From: Paragonimus westermani
Lineage: Eukaryota; Platyhelminthes; Trematoda; Plagiorchiida; Troglotrematidae
Reading direction: 5' to 3'
Length of the DNA stretch: 64,000 bases
Assembly (NCBI GenBank): GCA_008508345.1
Contig: QNGE01000272.1
Location: 274,873 to 338,872, forward strand
The notes beneath the pieces were generated by a model that was not told the DNA's origin, ran no database searches, and saw only the letters and a program-made list of their open reading frames with translations. Both the position numbers and the translations under genes were made by a program. Shown in pieces: positions 36,268-48,459 of the stretch (the stretch's first letter is position 1; the number at the start of each line of letters is the position of its first letter).

Positions 36268-37139
36268 AGGTAGATAGCCATATTCTGATAATCAATCCAC
36301 AAACCCAACTCATCAATTGCACAGTACTTTATATGTTTCCGGGCAAATTTCAATTTTTCTCAAGGTGCCAAAGTCCATTTGGTTTGACACGCAACCTATC
36401 CAAATCAGCAACTAACTTACAACCAGTCTAGATGTACTGGTAGGTTATAATTTTTTTCCCAATTCTGGGCATGCTTGAACAGACTACCCACATGTTAGTG
36501 TATAGTAGTATTCAGCCCACATGATAATTTTGGCTCGGCTGTAGTCCGGAGCTTCCGAAACAAAGACAAACTGTTATACAGTAACCAAAGTAACAACGTG
36601 CGTCTTTAAACACCCACACGGCTAATTTGTATTTCCGTCAAACCGTAATATTTTTACCTTAAATTAAAAGGTAAACCCAAATATGACAATCTGGTAAAAC
36701 AAACCTATGTGATTTTCCAAATCCTTATTGCAACTAACCTTAAGAAGACTTTTATACATAACATAATCTGTGCAGATTTTGAAGATTATTCACCCTTGTC
36801 ACCGTGCATTTCCCTTTGGATAAAACTGTTGGATATTAGTATTAGGTGATGACTAGCTCTGCCGCAGTCACATTTATTCTGTTCCGTGATTTTTAAGTTA
36901 ATAGCGCTAATCCAGGCACGTGCAAGAACATACAGGGTAGAAAGGAGGGAATGCACCCAGCCTGCCTGATTCCTCATGATTAGCGCCATGTTTGCTCACT
37001 CACAACTCAACTGGAAGTGAACTTCAGACGACTCAGTCGTCTTGTCAACAAAGGGGTTCATTTGATTTAACAATTTGGGTTCACGAGATGAAAATAAATT
37101 AACATTTCTACCCTTGTTTTTCAAAGTTTTCATTCGCAG

Positions 37140-37650
37140 GCGGCATCCGCAGTTGAAAACCGGTTCCATTAATTTGTGCATGACCGACGTGTGTGTACAG
37201 GCACGTCGCGTGGCAAACAACCAACGAAGTCGCCAACACCCATTGCGTGGTAATTCGTTTCCCATCGAAGTTCCATCGACACATCCTGAAGATTTGTACA
37301 ATCCTGACCAGACCTCCTTCAGTGCGACTGGCCACCTGGGTGTGAAAAGTCGTCCGTTATCTAACAACCAACCAGCGAGCACTAATCGATTGGACAAGTC
37401 CATTACAGATGTCTTCAATCCGGAGGATTTGAAGACGATCTCCAGACCTGAATCCGAGAGAGACTACTGGGCACATTCACAAACTTCTTCGGACGTAACC
37501 ATAGAAAGAAACGATGTGGAACCTAAAGCAACCAATAACCAGCTGACTTCCGACCAACTGTTCACAGTTGATCTCAGTATCGGGCAACATTCTGCTTCCA
37601 CCTCAAAGTCAGCTTCATTCCTTACCACTGAACGAATTTGCGGGCCATGA
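37140..37650 (+). CDS. probable 3'-terminal exon, disordered protein tail
   Basis: After a good acceptor (AAAGTTTTCATTCGCAG) the plus strand is open for 170 codons to a TGA at 37648-37650. The frame also extends upstream of the acceptor to give 191 codons, beyond chance expectation. The peptide starts basic (RRHPQLKTGS) with two cysteines. It then becomes long, polar and Ser/Thr/Asn/Asp-rich (NNQPASTNRLDKSITDVFNP, SRPESERDYWAHSQTSSDV), as in an intrinsically disordered C-terminus of a signalling or nuclear protein. It starts with one base of a split codon, compatible with the exon at 27965-28180. A 140-codon minus-strand frame on the opposite strand is likely its shadow. A (TA)n tract follows at about 37671-37687. 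Confidence 0.55.
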
Positions 37651-38949
37651 GATAAAGATCAGATTCAGGTGGTATATATATATATATGAAGAAACATCTG
37701 CGAAACTCGCATAACATTTTTCAGTGTGTGACACGTTAAACAGATCGATGAGAGATTGTCAATCAGTCATTAAATCTTGTCTCACTGCTTTCCTGAAAAC
37801 CACATGTGTTCAACAACATCTCCTTTATGCCGTCTGCTTTTGTGCACTGAGGTGAAGTAGATTTTTCCTGTAGGTTTCCAACTCTCATTCAGATGACTAC
37901 TGTCTGAGCTGCGTAAAACTGTTTTCGATCTGGTCAACGATCACTTCACATTTTGTGCTCTTCGAATGGAATGTAGAAGTAAGCAGCCGTCTGATCCAAC
38001 ACGGATTTCATCATTCCATCTGGCCTTGATGATTAGGTCGATTTGTACGTAGTGGATGTGACTTCATGAAAAATTTACACCATAGAGAGGTACAGCAACA
38101 TCTCTACTCAACACACCCAAGTACACTCATTCTCGGCGTCAGAAATCTTTCGTTGTTTTATTCTCTTTTTCCTGTGGATATGTTATTCGAGTATTATGAC
38201 TTCTACTGGTGAAATTACGTGAATACGGAGAGATTGCATAACTTGCTTAAAAGAATGAGTTCCCATAAATCTCACCTGTTTTGTGCACGACAGTCATTTG
38301 TTCGATAACAAATCATCACATTCCAGTTTACTAACTTCAAAAACTTTCCATCATGCTCATAAAACGAAAATTCAATTCTGTGATCTTTCTTGCATCCTTT
38401 CTTGACGAACAAAGTTGACTAAGTGATTTTCACTGACTTGCGCACTTGTTCTCGGTTATATTTTACTTTATCTGAGAGTTTTCCGACCGGAAATGGGATA
38501 AGAAAACACAAATAATTTGTGTCCTCTAATATGCTGTTTGTCAGCATGTTTAAATATTCTGTAGTTTTTGTGATACGCATTATATATACATATATTTACT
38601 TACTCATGTAATATAAGATAATTATTAAACACAACGTCGAAACATCGTTGTAGGTGAAGTCGGTTCCTCAAGTGATATGTTGCCCCGAAAATTCGAAGAC
38701 ACTGCATGTTGTTCAAGGTCGACGGGTTTTTGAACATAAAATCGAGATGGGTGTTACTCATCCGAACTGAAAGTGACTGTTGTTATTTGGATTTGGTTTA
38801 ACAGGCTCATTTACTCTTCCCATTGTTTGCTGTAAGCATATTAGTCTGATAACTATTAACTCCTTGGGTTGATAAAGTTTAGCAAAAGAAACGAACACAC
38901 AACCCATAAGTCTGTCGTAGATAGGGACGCATAACTAATTCAGTGATCG
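37651..38949. other. no supported gene; 3' flank of the 37 kb exon
   Basis: AT-rich sequence, probably 3' untranslated and intergenic DNA. A TA-rich tract lies at about 38580-38595. I saw no clear AATAAA close behind the stop. Confidence 0.45.
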
Positions 38950-39226
38950 TTATTTGTCAGTAGTTGGTAAACTACAGCCGTGAACGGCATCAGGAAACGC
39001 ACTGTTAACCATAATTTCCAACCCTTCAGCAAGCGATGTAGCGTATGCCAAGCCAATTTGTCTACCGCGGCCTGTTAAGCTATCAGACTTTTGGTAATGC
39101 AAAGTCCAATCAAGTATCTCAGTCTCATCTAACCAGGTCTGTTCGCTTGATTCTTTGAATAGTGTTCGAGATTGCTCAGTGATTTGGACGATGAGTCCGT
39201 TCAGCCATTGAGAGATATCACCTCGA
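38950..39226 (-). CDS. candidate last exon, hypothetical protein
   Basis: The minus strand is open for 1 base plus 91 codons after a CCTTGAACCAG acceptor and ends in TAA at 38952-38950. It has soluble helical-looking sequence (DISQWLNGLIVQITEQSRTL, ETEILDWTLHYQKSDSLTGR, IGLAYATSLAEGLEIMVN). Just upstream an ATG at 39356 opens a 35-codon frame (MEDLTIHRRLVAWVITLLK) that could be a first exon. I found no donor in the phase needed to join the two, so a missing exon or an indel is possible. Not recognised. A 91-codon frame alone is not beyond chance; the composition is what makes it worth listing. Confidence 0.38.
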
Positions 39227-39567
39227 CTGGTTCAAGGACGACCTTCATGTAATAAAGAGATTGTGATCGTCATTTCCGTTCACGTTATCCTCTGTCTTCA
39301 ACAGGGTGATCACCCATGCGACTAACCGTCTGTGTATCGTTAGATCTTCCATTGTTTACCCGGAGCTTCACCAGGTCAATTTTTGAGTGGCGACCAGCAC
39401 AATTTTAAAACTTCCCATTGTGATATTTTTTTCAATTTGAATTTTATGTTAGGTTCCCGGAACAAACGCGACCTGCTCACCACAAATTTGCTGCTGTTGC
39501 TTAAATTTTTCACCTCTTGTATGCAACTATTGGCTTTCTCGACTTTTTGTAAGACCTATCACTAACC

Positions 39568-41096
39568 AACGAACCAAGTCATGTCGTGCCGATTCGCTTC
39601 ATCAGCTTCATCAGAACAAACTAATAACATTTAAATCGGGATTCATTTGATCTGAGTATATAAACAACCGTAAATTACTGCTGTGTGCAATAAAGATTTC
39701 ATATCGAAACAACCTTAATTCTCGTAAAAAAACATCAAACACGCCCACTAAAAGGCTAAGCAGAAAGAGAGATAAAAACCATGAGCGTCAAACGTTTTAA
39801 CCGCCAGTAGGTTGTTAAACAATTTGGCAGTCCTACCAGACTGCAGTGGTTTGCCTCACGGGAACAGATTTTCAAGGTCTCCGTCTAGCTTTGTTAAATT
39901 TGCAACCAAGCATGCTGCAAATGAGAATTCCCATTTGGGCTTGACCGCAGCCCAAGATTTCCCATTCGGTATGGAAAGCATGTACGGTAGCGGATGAGCA
40001 TACTTCAAGCAAATCACTTTAACAGTTCATTCGTCCTTTGCAAATTAGGTGGGAGAGGGCAGACCAAAATCACACTCAAGTGACCATTGACTACTGGTCA
40101 CACAAATTGCTCAGTGAGCTGAAGTGGTCTTGGGTTTGGGAATTGAGAAGATTGGCTCTTCAAATGAGTCAGATGACTGGTGTATGTATGTGTCTATGTG
40201 GTATGTGACCATGGGAAAATCAAGTTGACCCGGACGAGTGCGGCTAATATGACTGTCTTCGCCCAGGAAAAAAAAGTGCGGTTGTTTGTCTATATGTGTG
40301 CTTTTGAACATATCGCAGTTGAGAATGGATAAGCAAGTTCTTTTTCCATAATTGAATACATGTCATTTGTGATTTATACCTTACAGTTAACAAGATTTTA
40401 CAAATGGTCGTCCCTTATTGACCACACAGACTACCTAACAACCCAGTTTTTAACAGCAATTCTGGCTTACGAGTTCAAGTGAAACCAACGATAATCAACC
40501 ACAAACTCTCCAAAATCTAAACAACTTTTTTGAAAGCAACCGACTCAAAGTCCAGTTGAGTTCGGAAGTTACCGTAACCTTTAAATGCTACTCAGTGCAC
40601 ATTATGATTGACCAGAAGCAGTGCAAACTATTGTTGCTACTACTGTTAATCATTGCTAAACAGGCCCAAAAATATCCATAATATCTACCTGATTGCGAAT
40701 CACCATAACACGGTTATCAACAGTTTACACCACAATTGTTGTATCTCATTCAGGTGTAAATTTTCTGCGTCCCCCGTTCATAGGTTTGCTTGTCCTATGA
40801 AACGAACTGCATATCCATTATTCCATCGTTAATTTTGTCCGTGTATTGGCTACTCATTGATGTCTTCTGTTGTGTAACACCTCACGATTAAAAGGCTTAT
40901 CAGACTACTCTGTTTGTTGAAATGTTATATGCCCGTATAAGCTATTTTGGTCACGTTCGCTGAAGCAAAATAAACTAGACCATACCTATGAGGCCTGTAT
41001 TCAGTGCAAGCTTAACTGCGCATTAGGTGGGTATTTCAAATTTACAAAATAAGACGTGCTAAAATGTATCAGAAGAAGGTTGCAAACTACTGATAA
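39568..41096. repeat. first copy of a 1,529-bp duplication
   Basis: This block matches 41472-43000 at a constant offset of 1,904 bases; I saw no difference in the parts compared. It runs directly into a gap of Ns. No coding sequence was recognised in it: the 61- and 66-codon frames occur in both copies and have no motif. This pattern fits two overlapping contig ends, or two haplotypes, placed side by side by the assembler. Confidence 0.97.
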
Positions 41097-41471
41097 NNNN
41101 NNNNNNNNNNNNNNNNNNNNNNNNNNNNNNNNNNNNNNNNNNNNNNNNNNNNNNNNNNNNNNNNNNNNNNNNNNNNNNNNNNNNNNNNNNNNNNNNNNNN
41201 NNNNNNNNNNNNNNNNNNNNNNNNNNNNNNNNNNNNNNNNNNNNNNNNNNNNNNNNNNNNNNNNNNNNNNNNNNNNNNNNNNNNNNNNNNNNNNNNNNNN
41301 NNNNNNNNNNNNNNNNNNNNNNNNNNNNNNNNNNNNNNNNNNNNNNNNNNNNNNNNNNNNNNNNNNNNNNNNNNNNNNNNNNNNNNNNNNNNNNNNNNNN
41401 NNNNNNNNNNNNNNNNNNNNNNNNNNNNNNNNNNNNNNNNNNNNNNNNNNNNNNNNNNNNNNNNNNNNNNN
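41097..41471. other. assembly gap (375 N)
   Basis: An unbroken run of N. Because the sequence on its right repeats the sequence on its left, the gap is probably not a real stretch of missing DNA. Confidence 0.99.
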
Positions 41472-43000
41472 AACGAACCAAGTCATGTCGTGCCGATTCG
41501 CTTCATCAGCTTCATCAGAACAAACTAATAACATTTAAATCGGGATTCATTTGATCTGAGTATATAAACAACCGTAAATTACTGCTGTGTGCAATAAAGA
41601 TTTCATATCGAAACAACCTTAATTCTCGTAAAAAAACATCAAACACGCCCACTAAAAGGCTAAGCAGAAAGAGAGATAAAAACCATGAGCGTCAAACGTT
41701 TTAACCGCCAGTAGGTTGTTAAACAATTTGGCAGTCCTACCAGACTGCAGTGGTTTGCCTCACGGGAACAGATTTTCAAGGTCTCCGTCTAGCTTTGTTA
41801 AATTTGCAACCAAGCATGCTGCAAATGAGAATTCCCATTTGGGCTTGACCGCAGCCCAAGATTTCCCATTCGGTATGGAAAGCATGTACGGTAGCGGATG
41901 AGCATACTTCAAGCAAATCACTTTAACAGTTCATTCGTCCTTTGCAAATTAGGTGGGAGAGGGCAGACCAAAATCACACTCAAGTGACCATTGACTACTG
42001 GTCACACAAATTGCTCAGTGAGCTGAAGTGGTCTTGGGTTTGGGAATTGAGAAGATTGGCTCTTCAAATGAGTCAGATGACTGGTGTATGTATGTGTCTA
42101 TGTGGTATGTGACCATGGGAAAATCAAGTTGACCCGGACGAGTGCGGCTAATATGACTGTCTTCGCCCAGGAAAAAAAAGTGCGGTTGTTTGTCTATATG
42201 TGTGCTTTTGAACATATCGCAGTTGAGAATGGATAAGCAAGTTCTTTTTCCATAATTGAATACATGTCATTTGTGATTTATACCTTACAGTTAACAAGAT
42301 TTTACAAATGGTCGTCCCTTATTGACCACACAGACTACCTAACAACCCAGTTTTTAACAGCAATTCTGGCTTACGAGTTCAAGTGAAACCAACGATAATC
42401 AACCACAAACTCTCCAAAATCTAAACAACTTTTTTGAAAGCAACCGACTCAAAGTCCAGTTGAGTTCGGAAGTTACCGTAACCTTTAAATGCTACTCAGT
42501 GCACATTATGATTGACCAGAAGCAGTGCAAACTATTGTTGCTACTACTGTTAATCATTGCTAAACAGGCCCAAAAATATCCATAATATCTACCTGATTGC
42601 GAATCACCATAACACGGTTATCAACAGTTTACACCACAATTGTTGTATCTCATTCAGGTGTAAATTTTCTGCGTCCCCCGTTCATAGGTTTGCTTGTCCT
42701 ATGAAACGAACTGCATATCCATTATTCCATCGTTAATTTTGTCCGTGTATTGGCTACTCATTGATGTCTTCTGTTGTGTAACACCTCACGATTAAAAGGC
42801 TTATCAGACTACTCTGTTTGTTGAAATGTTATATGCCCGTATAAGCTATTTTGGTCACGTTCGCTGAAGCAAAATAAACTAGACCATACCTATGAGGCCT
42901 GTATTCAGTGCAAGCTTAACTGCGCATTAGGTGGGTATTTCAAATTTACAAAATAAGACGTGCTAAAATGTATCAGAAGAAGGTTGCAAACTACTGATAA
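41472..43000. repeat. second copy of the 1,529-bp duplication
   Basis: Direct repeat of 39568-41096. The repeat stops at 43000 only because its first copy is cut by the gap at 41097, which supports the artefact reading. Unique sequence continues from 43001. Confidence 0.97.
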
Positions 43001-43685
43001 TAAGGTTTATGTTACTATTAAAATTCGTATTTTTGATTTTTTCACTGTAGTAATAAATTATGTCAACATAAACCCTGGACATTAAATAATGTTAAAATGG
43101 TCCTTACCGCACGAGTGTTCGCTACCCGTTATGTCCAGCACCTAAACCAACATCAGGCAGTACATAATGTTTCAGTCCTGTGGGGGCACCTCAGAAACAT
43201 ACACGCGGCGAACGGAAACTTTGGACTTGTATGTAAATGCTAGACTTGTTGCAGAAACACGATATTGCAGTAATTCGGGTCGCAACATGGTATGTGAAGT
43301 ATATTACTTAGCTGTAACAGTCTTCTCTTAATAAGTTTAAATCGGTCAGTCAGTTTGTGTTGCGGAGGTTTGCAGGATGGTTTGAAATATCTATAACCTC
43401 CCTAGTGGGTGGTGTGATCACCTACTCGAGTAAAGCTCCTTTAAACGCTTCGCAGGATTTAATGAATATTTGACCCTTTGCACATGGATAGCACATAACT
43501 GAGCGACTTCGATCCAAGAGGAAATGAGGTGTTAAACTTAAGCTAGTTAACTCAGTTGACTTCCTGAGACCACTTGGTCAGGATGGAACAGTCTGTATAC
43601 GGGAATAACATCCGTATTCAACTACAGCTTAAAAGCTTGAGGAAGTTGTTTTACCATCAGCTTACTCATTCACCAGGAGAGTTTT
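43001..43685. other. no supported gene
   Basis: AT-rich sequence without recognisable features between the duplicated block and the SINE. Confidence 0.5.
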
Positions 43686-43689
43686 TCTT

Positions 43690-43885
43690 GGGACAACTGA
43701 AAATTTTCAAGTTGAACATCACTCACATTTGGTCGCAGCGTTCGCATTTAGATAGACTTTGCAGCCAGCCTCTTTCGAAAAGAAACACTAGACTCGAGTT
43801 TCGCCACGGCTGGGATTTGAACTCCTGACACGCGTTAATGAGGCGATCGTGTTGACCACTGCACCGCTGACCTCACACTAAGCAC
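43690..43885 (-). repeat. tRNA-derived SINE, copy A
   Basis: Read on the minus strand, a tRNA-like head has an A-box region (TCAGCGGTGCAGTGGTC) and a B box (AGTTCAAATCCC) about 45 bases apart. It is followed by a body with CGAAAGAGGCTGGCTG, then AAATGCGAACGCTGCGACC, and an end near TTCAACTTGAA. The same head-body order occurs at 61.2-61.4 kb on the plus strand, and related pieces at 44.1 and 60.9 kb, so this is a dispersed family. SINEs have no protein and rely on a LINE for copying; the RTE-like element starting 1.4 kb away is a possible but unproven partner. Confidence 0.6.
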
Positions 43886-44054
43886 GGCCGAATTATCAAA
43901 TCTGAACGCTAATCCACTCTCGCCACTGGGCAATGATCAGGTTACCCGGTCGAAAATTATTAACACCAAGTTAATAGTTTACTTTATAGAAGATAATAGG
44001 ATTCCCAATTTAAGATAGAAACAATTTCCTTGAATTTTGGGCAGTAACTAAATT

Positions 44055-44245
44055 TGATACGGAATATTTACTTGATGTGGGCATTCTCTTATAGAAATTT
44101 TCAGCCGCTTCGCCTCGAAAACAGTCTGCCGATTACAATCGCAACCTTGTTGAAGGTAACCCACAATAAGTTTTCGGCCGGCCTGAGATTTATACACAGG
44201 CTTGTAGGTTTGAACTCCGAGAGTGATCCACACCAATCCGCTGAT
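44055..44245 (-). repeat. tRNA-derived SINE, degenerate copy B
   Basis: The minus strand shows a decayed head (TCAGCGGATTGGTGTGGATC ... GAGTTCAAACC) followed by a body resembling copy A (TTTTCGAGGCGAAGCGGCTG, then AGAGAATGCCCAC). It has the same orientation as copy A and lies only about 170 bases from it. Confidence 0.45.
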
Positions 44246-45341
44246 TTCACATACGGATTATTCTACTTTTAAAATCACACACCTACCTGTCCTTGACGAA
44301 CATAACAAGACTCACCCACACTTTCCCGCATGCTGGCTAACAGATGCACAATTCTTCTCTCTGTTACTTACTCAAAATGTTAGTGAATTCTGAACCGATT
44401 TCGACTGAGCTTGTTGAACGACTGAGTGTATAACAAAGTAAGAAGTCTCATTATTAGTCCTTGTCCCTGTACATTCTAATAAACATTTGGTCGCTTTCAA
44501 TATTGCTGACCGGATGAGGTTAGATAGTTGGAAGTCTACTTTTCAGGATACATAACGCATTTTTTTCACCTGACTTGGTTAAGCTGAGAATGTTGTGCAA
44601 CCGGACACCTGTGGGCAAACGGCAATTTGTTGAGATTATCACATCAAATGTGAGATCAAAACGAAGCTGGACTTTGACAAGGTGTGAAAATTTACGAATC
44701 TCGATGACCTATTGGGCTAAACTGGACGGTATGACGACCACACCGACAGTCACTCACATCAAGCAGGTCAGCACTTACAGGTGTGACAAACCGAAGTCCG
44801 TTGAACTCCTAGGTTGGAGGTTAGAAGAAGATTGGTATCTTCTTCCCCAAAACGTACCAGTTCTGGTACAATGCCACCTACCCGCTGTTTTGCGGTATAG
44901 ACTACTGAGCCACAGATTTTGGTTGAGAATCTTATTCGTTCTCCCGTCTATGTCTGGGCGTCTAGGCAGCATCCCTGCCCACACACAACCGTGAATACTT
45001 ACAACACCAATAATTCCATACCGCACAAGCCGTCTCGCAGTGCAAACTGTGTCACCCTGTCTGCTGCGTGCATCAAGGTGGATAATGAAAACTTGCTACT
45101 ATTGACTCCTATCCCACTGTCCTATCAAGTTTAGCTCTCAGACCCCTCCTGACCCCCACTACCAGTCAGTAATCTGCATGTCCCACAATAGACGTAGCTA
45201 ATCATAGCAACGGTGACCCTCTAAGTCCCGTCTGTTAACATCCGACCCAGGGCCACCTTTGTCCCTTGCTTAGACCTAGAATTCGAAATAACGTAGGTGC
45301 TTTCACCGCCCTCCCTATAATAAAGAGGTCAACATGCCACT

Positions 45342-45990
45342 CTCGCAAGAATGTTAGACTTGTTGAATGATGTCCGCTGCATTTCAGAGACTAAAATCTG
45401 CGGCAGTAGACAGCGTATAGAAATTACAACACATTCATTGTCTACTCGATGCTGGACACACTTCGGGTCACCCCACGGCCGCCGCTACTGGTCAAGCTGG
45501 CGAAAGTGTGGTCCTCAGTACTGCGGCCACAGTCACACTGTTAGATTGGGTTCATATTAACAATAGATTTAGCGCCGTCTGCTTGGGAGGTTCTACTAAG
45601 CTCAGTTCTAGATGCAAGCGATCAATAAGTCTTTTCTCTGTGTCTGCTTATGCGTCGACCGACTGTAGTGACATCGTCCCCAAGGACGCGTTTTACTCAG
45701 AACTGGCCTCCCTCCTTCGGCCAACAGATGGTTCTGATGTAGTCGTTCTGGTCGGAGATGTGAATGTCCAGATCGACCGCCCTGGTGATACTGAGTCTCG
45801 TTTAGGCTGCCGGTTTTGGCTGATCGGATATCGCCCGGATAATGGCTGGCGACTGTTACAATCGTGCGCTGAGCATAGGGTAATTTTAGACAACGCTAGT
45901 TTTAGACGTCATGCACTTCATTGGTGCACATCGTGTCCTCGTTCTATGAATCAGGCCTGGTCTCAGAAAGACCATATAACTTCTAGTTAG
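45342..45990 (+). pseudogene. RTE endonuclease domain, frameshifted
   Basis: The domain starts with a CCISETRIxD-like block (seen as VRCISETKICGSRQ near 45390). It resumes in another frame at 45508 with TVTLLDWVHINNRFSAVCLG, then SAYASTDCSD and LVGDVNVQIDRPGDTESRLG, and ends with FRRHALHW and a QKDHI motif near 45970. These correspond to the conserved Glu block, the GDFNAxxG-type block and the terminal Asp-His pair of APE-like nucleases. The D-H pair is kept, but the frame is broken between about 45420 and 45510, so no active enzyme can be made. Confidence 0.85.
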
Positions 45991-46312
45991 TTAGTTGTTC
46001 AAGACTATCCTTCTTACTGGGGTTCTTACTTGTATACAGATCATGCGTTGGTACGTTGCAGTTTCGTTATTGCTTTTGGTGGGCAACAACCTCACTGATA
46101 ATGACGGCTGGCTGTTGAGAAACTAGCTACACCGTCGACAATGTATAAATACTAAACTAGTCCAGATAGCAAACCAGCAGCTCTCACCTCGAAAATCTTT
46201 AGACCTGTTGAACACAAGTCTCACAAACCACTCATGAAGCAGGTGTCGCGACATATGCGGGACGGCAGTTCACGGGTCAAACAAACATTGGATTTCACAG
46301 AAATCTCAAGAG

Positions 46313-47190
46313 TTGTTAAAGGCCAGACGGAGAACTCCTACTGTCAGTTCGTGTAATAAGCTTAGGAGAATCGTCCGTAGGAAGCTGAAGAGTAGCCTAA
46401 TGGCCGACCGTAAGTTTCGACTGATGGAGAAAAGTAAGATAATGGAAACCGCTTTGACTTCGAGGAATACTGGCCGAATGTTCAACATTACCTGTGTCAC
46501 TGGTCCAAAGCGACCAGCTGTTAGAAAGGCAAATGACGCATTTATCTGTAATAAGTCCAAAAGGTTACAGCGCCAGGCGGAACACTTTGAAAATCAACTT
46601 AGTTGGTATCCTGCTTCTACTGTGTTACCGCCACAGACTTGCCTTGTGTAGCATGATCAATAGATTTAAAACCAGTTACTGAGTCTGAGGTCCGCATGTA
46701 AATTTCAGTTTTCAAACAATAGTGCTGCTTTCCTGGATGACCTCTTGCCGGCATTTTTCAAAGTAGGTGAGGAGGCGTTAGTAGAGTCCTTGATGCATTT
46801 GTTTCAACTAGTATGGATCACTCAGACCATCGCTCTGTCCTATGGCTGCTTGGTAGTAGTTCCAATATTCAAGAATGGAGTCCGGGACTCTCGCGAAAAC
46901 CACACGGGGTTAGCTTAACCCCAGTGATTACCAGAGTGTGGGCATTCATTCAACTTCTTCTACCCACAGCAGTTAAAGAGGCAGACATTACGGAGCAACA
47001 GACGAGGTTCATCCCAATTGCGGATGTACTGGTCAATTATTTACTCTACGCCAATTTCTTGAGCAGCGTCATACATACTGGCGGCAAACGGGTACCGTAT
47101 TTCTTGACTGTAAGAGTGCGTTTGATTCGGTGGACCGATCTACACTTTTGGAGTCGATTAGACATAAGGGTTCATCTAATAAATATGTGA
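46313..47190 (+). pseudogene. RTE linker and N-terminal reverse transcriptase
   Basis: The linker is basic and helical (LRRIVRRKLKSSLMADRKFR, later TGPKRPAVRKA and RQAEHFENQLSW). After frame breaks the RT begins near 46815. It includes an HGVSLTPVI block (RGISLT in live copies), EQQTRFIPI in place of the usual EQAGFRPGRG, and a block resembling FLDCKSAFDSVDR at about 47100-47135 that is spread over two frames. The region is disrupted by stops at 46649-46651 and elsewhere. Confidence 0.8.
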
Positions 47191-47336
47191 GCATGCCGTC
47201 GTCAATTCATTTGCATACTATAAACCAGGTTAGGGTTTGCAGTGAACTGTCTGACGGTTTGGGCACCAGGAGCAGCGTAATTCAGTGCTGTCAAATTTCA
47301 ACTTTTTAAGTTTGTCGTAGATAAAATAACGGCGGA

Positions 47337-47537
47337 ATGTCTGCGGTCCTCACAAGAGACCAGTGTGGGCCTCTTTCCTGGTGGAATCTTGATGACAATG
47401 TGTTGCTGGTTGACACTTTTCAAGCAGCACAAACGATACTAGATGCTGTTTCATGTTCTATTACATACTTCGCAAGACGCTTTGCAGCCTCGAATTGCAA
47501 AGCGCTTCTGCATGGTTGCTTTGATTACGTGGATTAG
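47337..47537 (+). pseudogene. RTE reverse transcriptase catalytic-box region
   Basis: The frame reads WWNLDDNVLLVDTFQAAQTI and then FARRFAASNCKALLHGC. In intact relatives this part is LEYADDIVLL followed by a segment ending SKCK. The YADD box has lost a residue and reads Leu-Asp-Asp, so the active site is altered. The frame ends at a TAG at 47535-47537 and the coding continues immediately after it. Confidence 0.8.
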
Positions 47538-48250
47538 GTGTTGGATAATGTAGTTATGGAAGTTGTTGACCGGTTTATATATCTGGAAAGCCACATAAGC
47601 GAAAATAGAAGTGAAGGAAATGAAATGGAAGCGCTTAACTCAAAAATCTTCACTAATCTGGGACACCGCTGGCGACAGAGCGATGTCTCTTTGAGGCTTA
47701 AGGTTTGCATATATAAGGCGGCAATGAGAGCTGCAGTAATGTTTGTCAGCGAAGCGTGATTAATCAGAGTAGAAGACATGACCCCTTTTCAGCTGTTTGA
47801 CCACCGATATCTGCGTTCAACCGCTTGCATCGGGTGGTACTGGCGAGTGAGCAACGAGGAGGTTAGGAGACAGCTATTTGTCAAACGAGTTCTTTTGTTC
47901 AATGCTTACACTTGTACAGACTTAGATGGCTAGCTCATTTGCTAAGGAGACCATCTAGTCGGCTGCCACACCCAGCACTCTTTGTCGACGCTGCGGCCGG
48001 CTGGTGTAAGGTGTGAGGTTGACAAGTGATAACCTGGCATAGGGAAGTGAAATCGCTCATCAAGAGGTTAGCCGCTGTAGTTGGGGTTAGTCTCCCGGGC
48101 TGCGGAATTCGCGAGTTACAGAATCGGTAAGATGGCGGTTAATCAGGCTCATTGGTGTGAATGTTGTAATTGTTTGGCCGATTTGTCCGTGAAGTGGGTT
48201 CACTTAACAACTGAGGGCATTGGATGGCTTAAGGAAGCTTTCTTGCTGAT
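47538..48250 (+). pseudogene. RTE thumb and C-terminal region
   Basis: The sequence continues with VEVVDRFIYLESHISENRS, then GHRWRQSDVSLRLKVCIYKA, and after a stop at 47757 with VEDMTPFQLFDHRYLRSTA and EEVRRQLF. After further shifts come LRWLAHLLRRPSSRLPHPAL and VITWHREVKSLIKRLAAV, a GCGIREL-like end. All these blocks match, in order, the conserved C-terminal half of flatworm RTE-like proteins. At least three frame changes are needed. Confidence 0.8.
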
Positions 48251-48459
48251 GGCTCCTTATTTTCTGTAGCATCTCGGTTATTTGTTTGCAAGGTATAGAC
48301 ATCTTGATATTGAATGGTTGAATATAGAATTAGCTATCTAGGTTAATTATATTCCTTTCCATCCGTCAATTTTTTTCTGTCTTCTTCCACAGCACTTTCT
48401 TCTTTATGGTTGTGTGACACTTGGGCATCAATGAGAGCCATTGGTGTGTTGCTGTCTAC

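Noticed and set aside
36996..37418. 140-codon minus-strand frame
   Set aside because: It lies opposite the longer, splice-supported plus-strand exon and shows no motif.
39180..39240. GGACGATGAGTCC motif that resembled a hammerhead ribozyme core
   Set aside because: It lacks the CTGATGAG and GAAA core elements in the right places, and the minus strand is an open coding-like frame there.
41001..41538. Open frames of 140-177 codons across 41.0-41.5 kb
   Set aside because: They consist almost entirely of Ns in the assembly gap.
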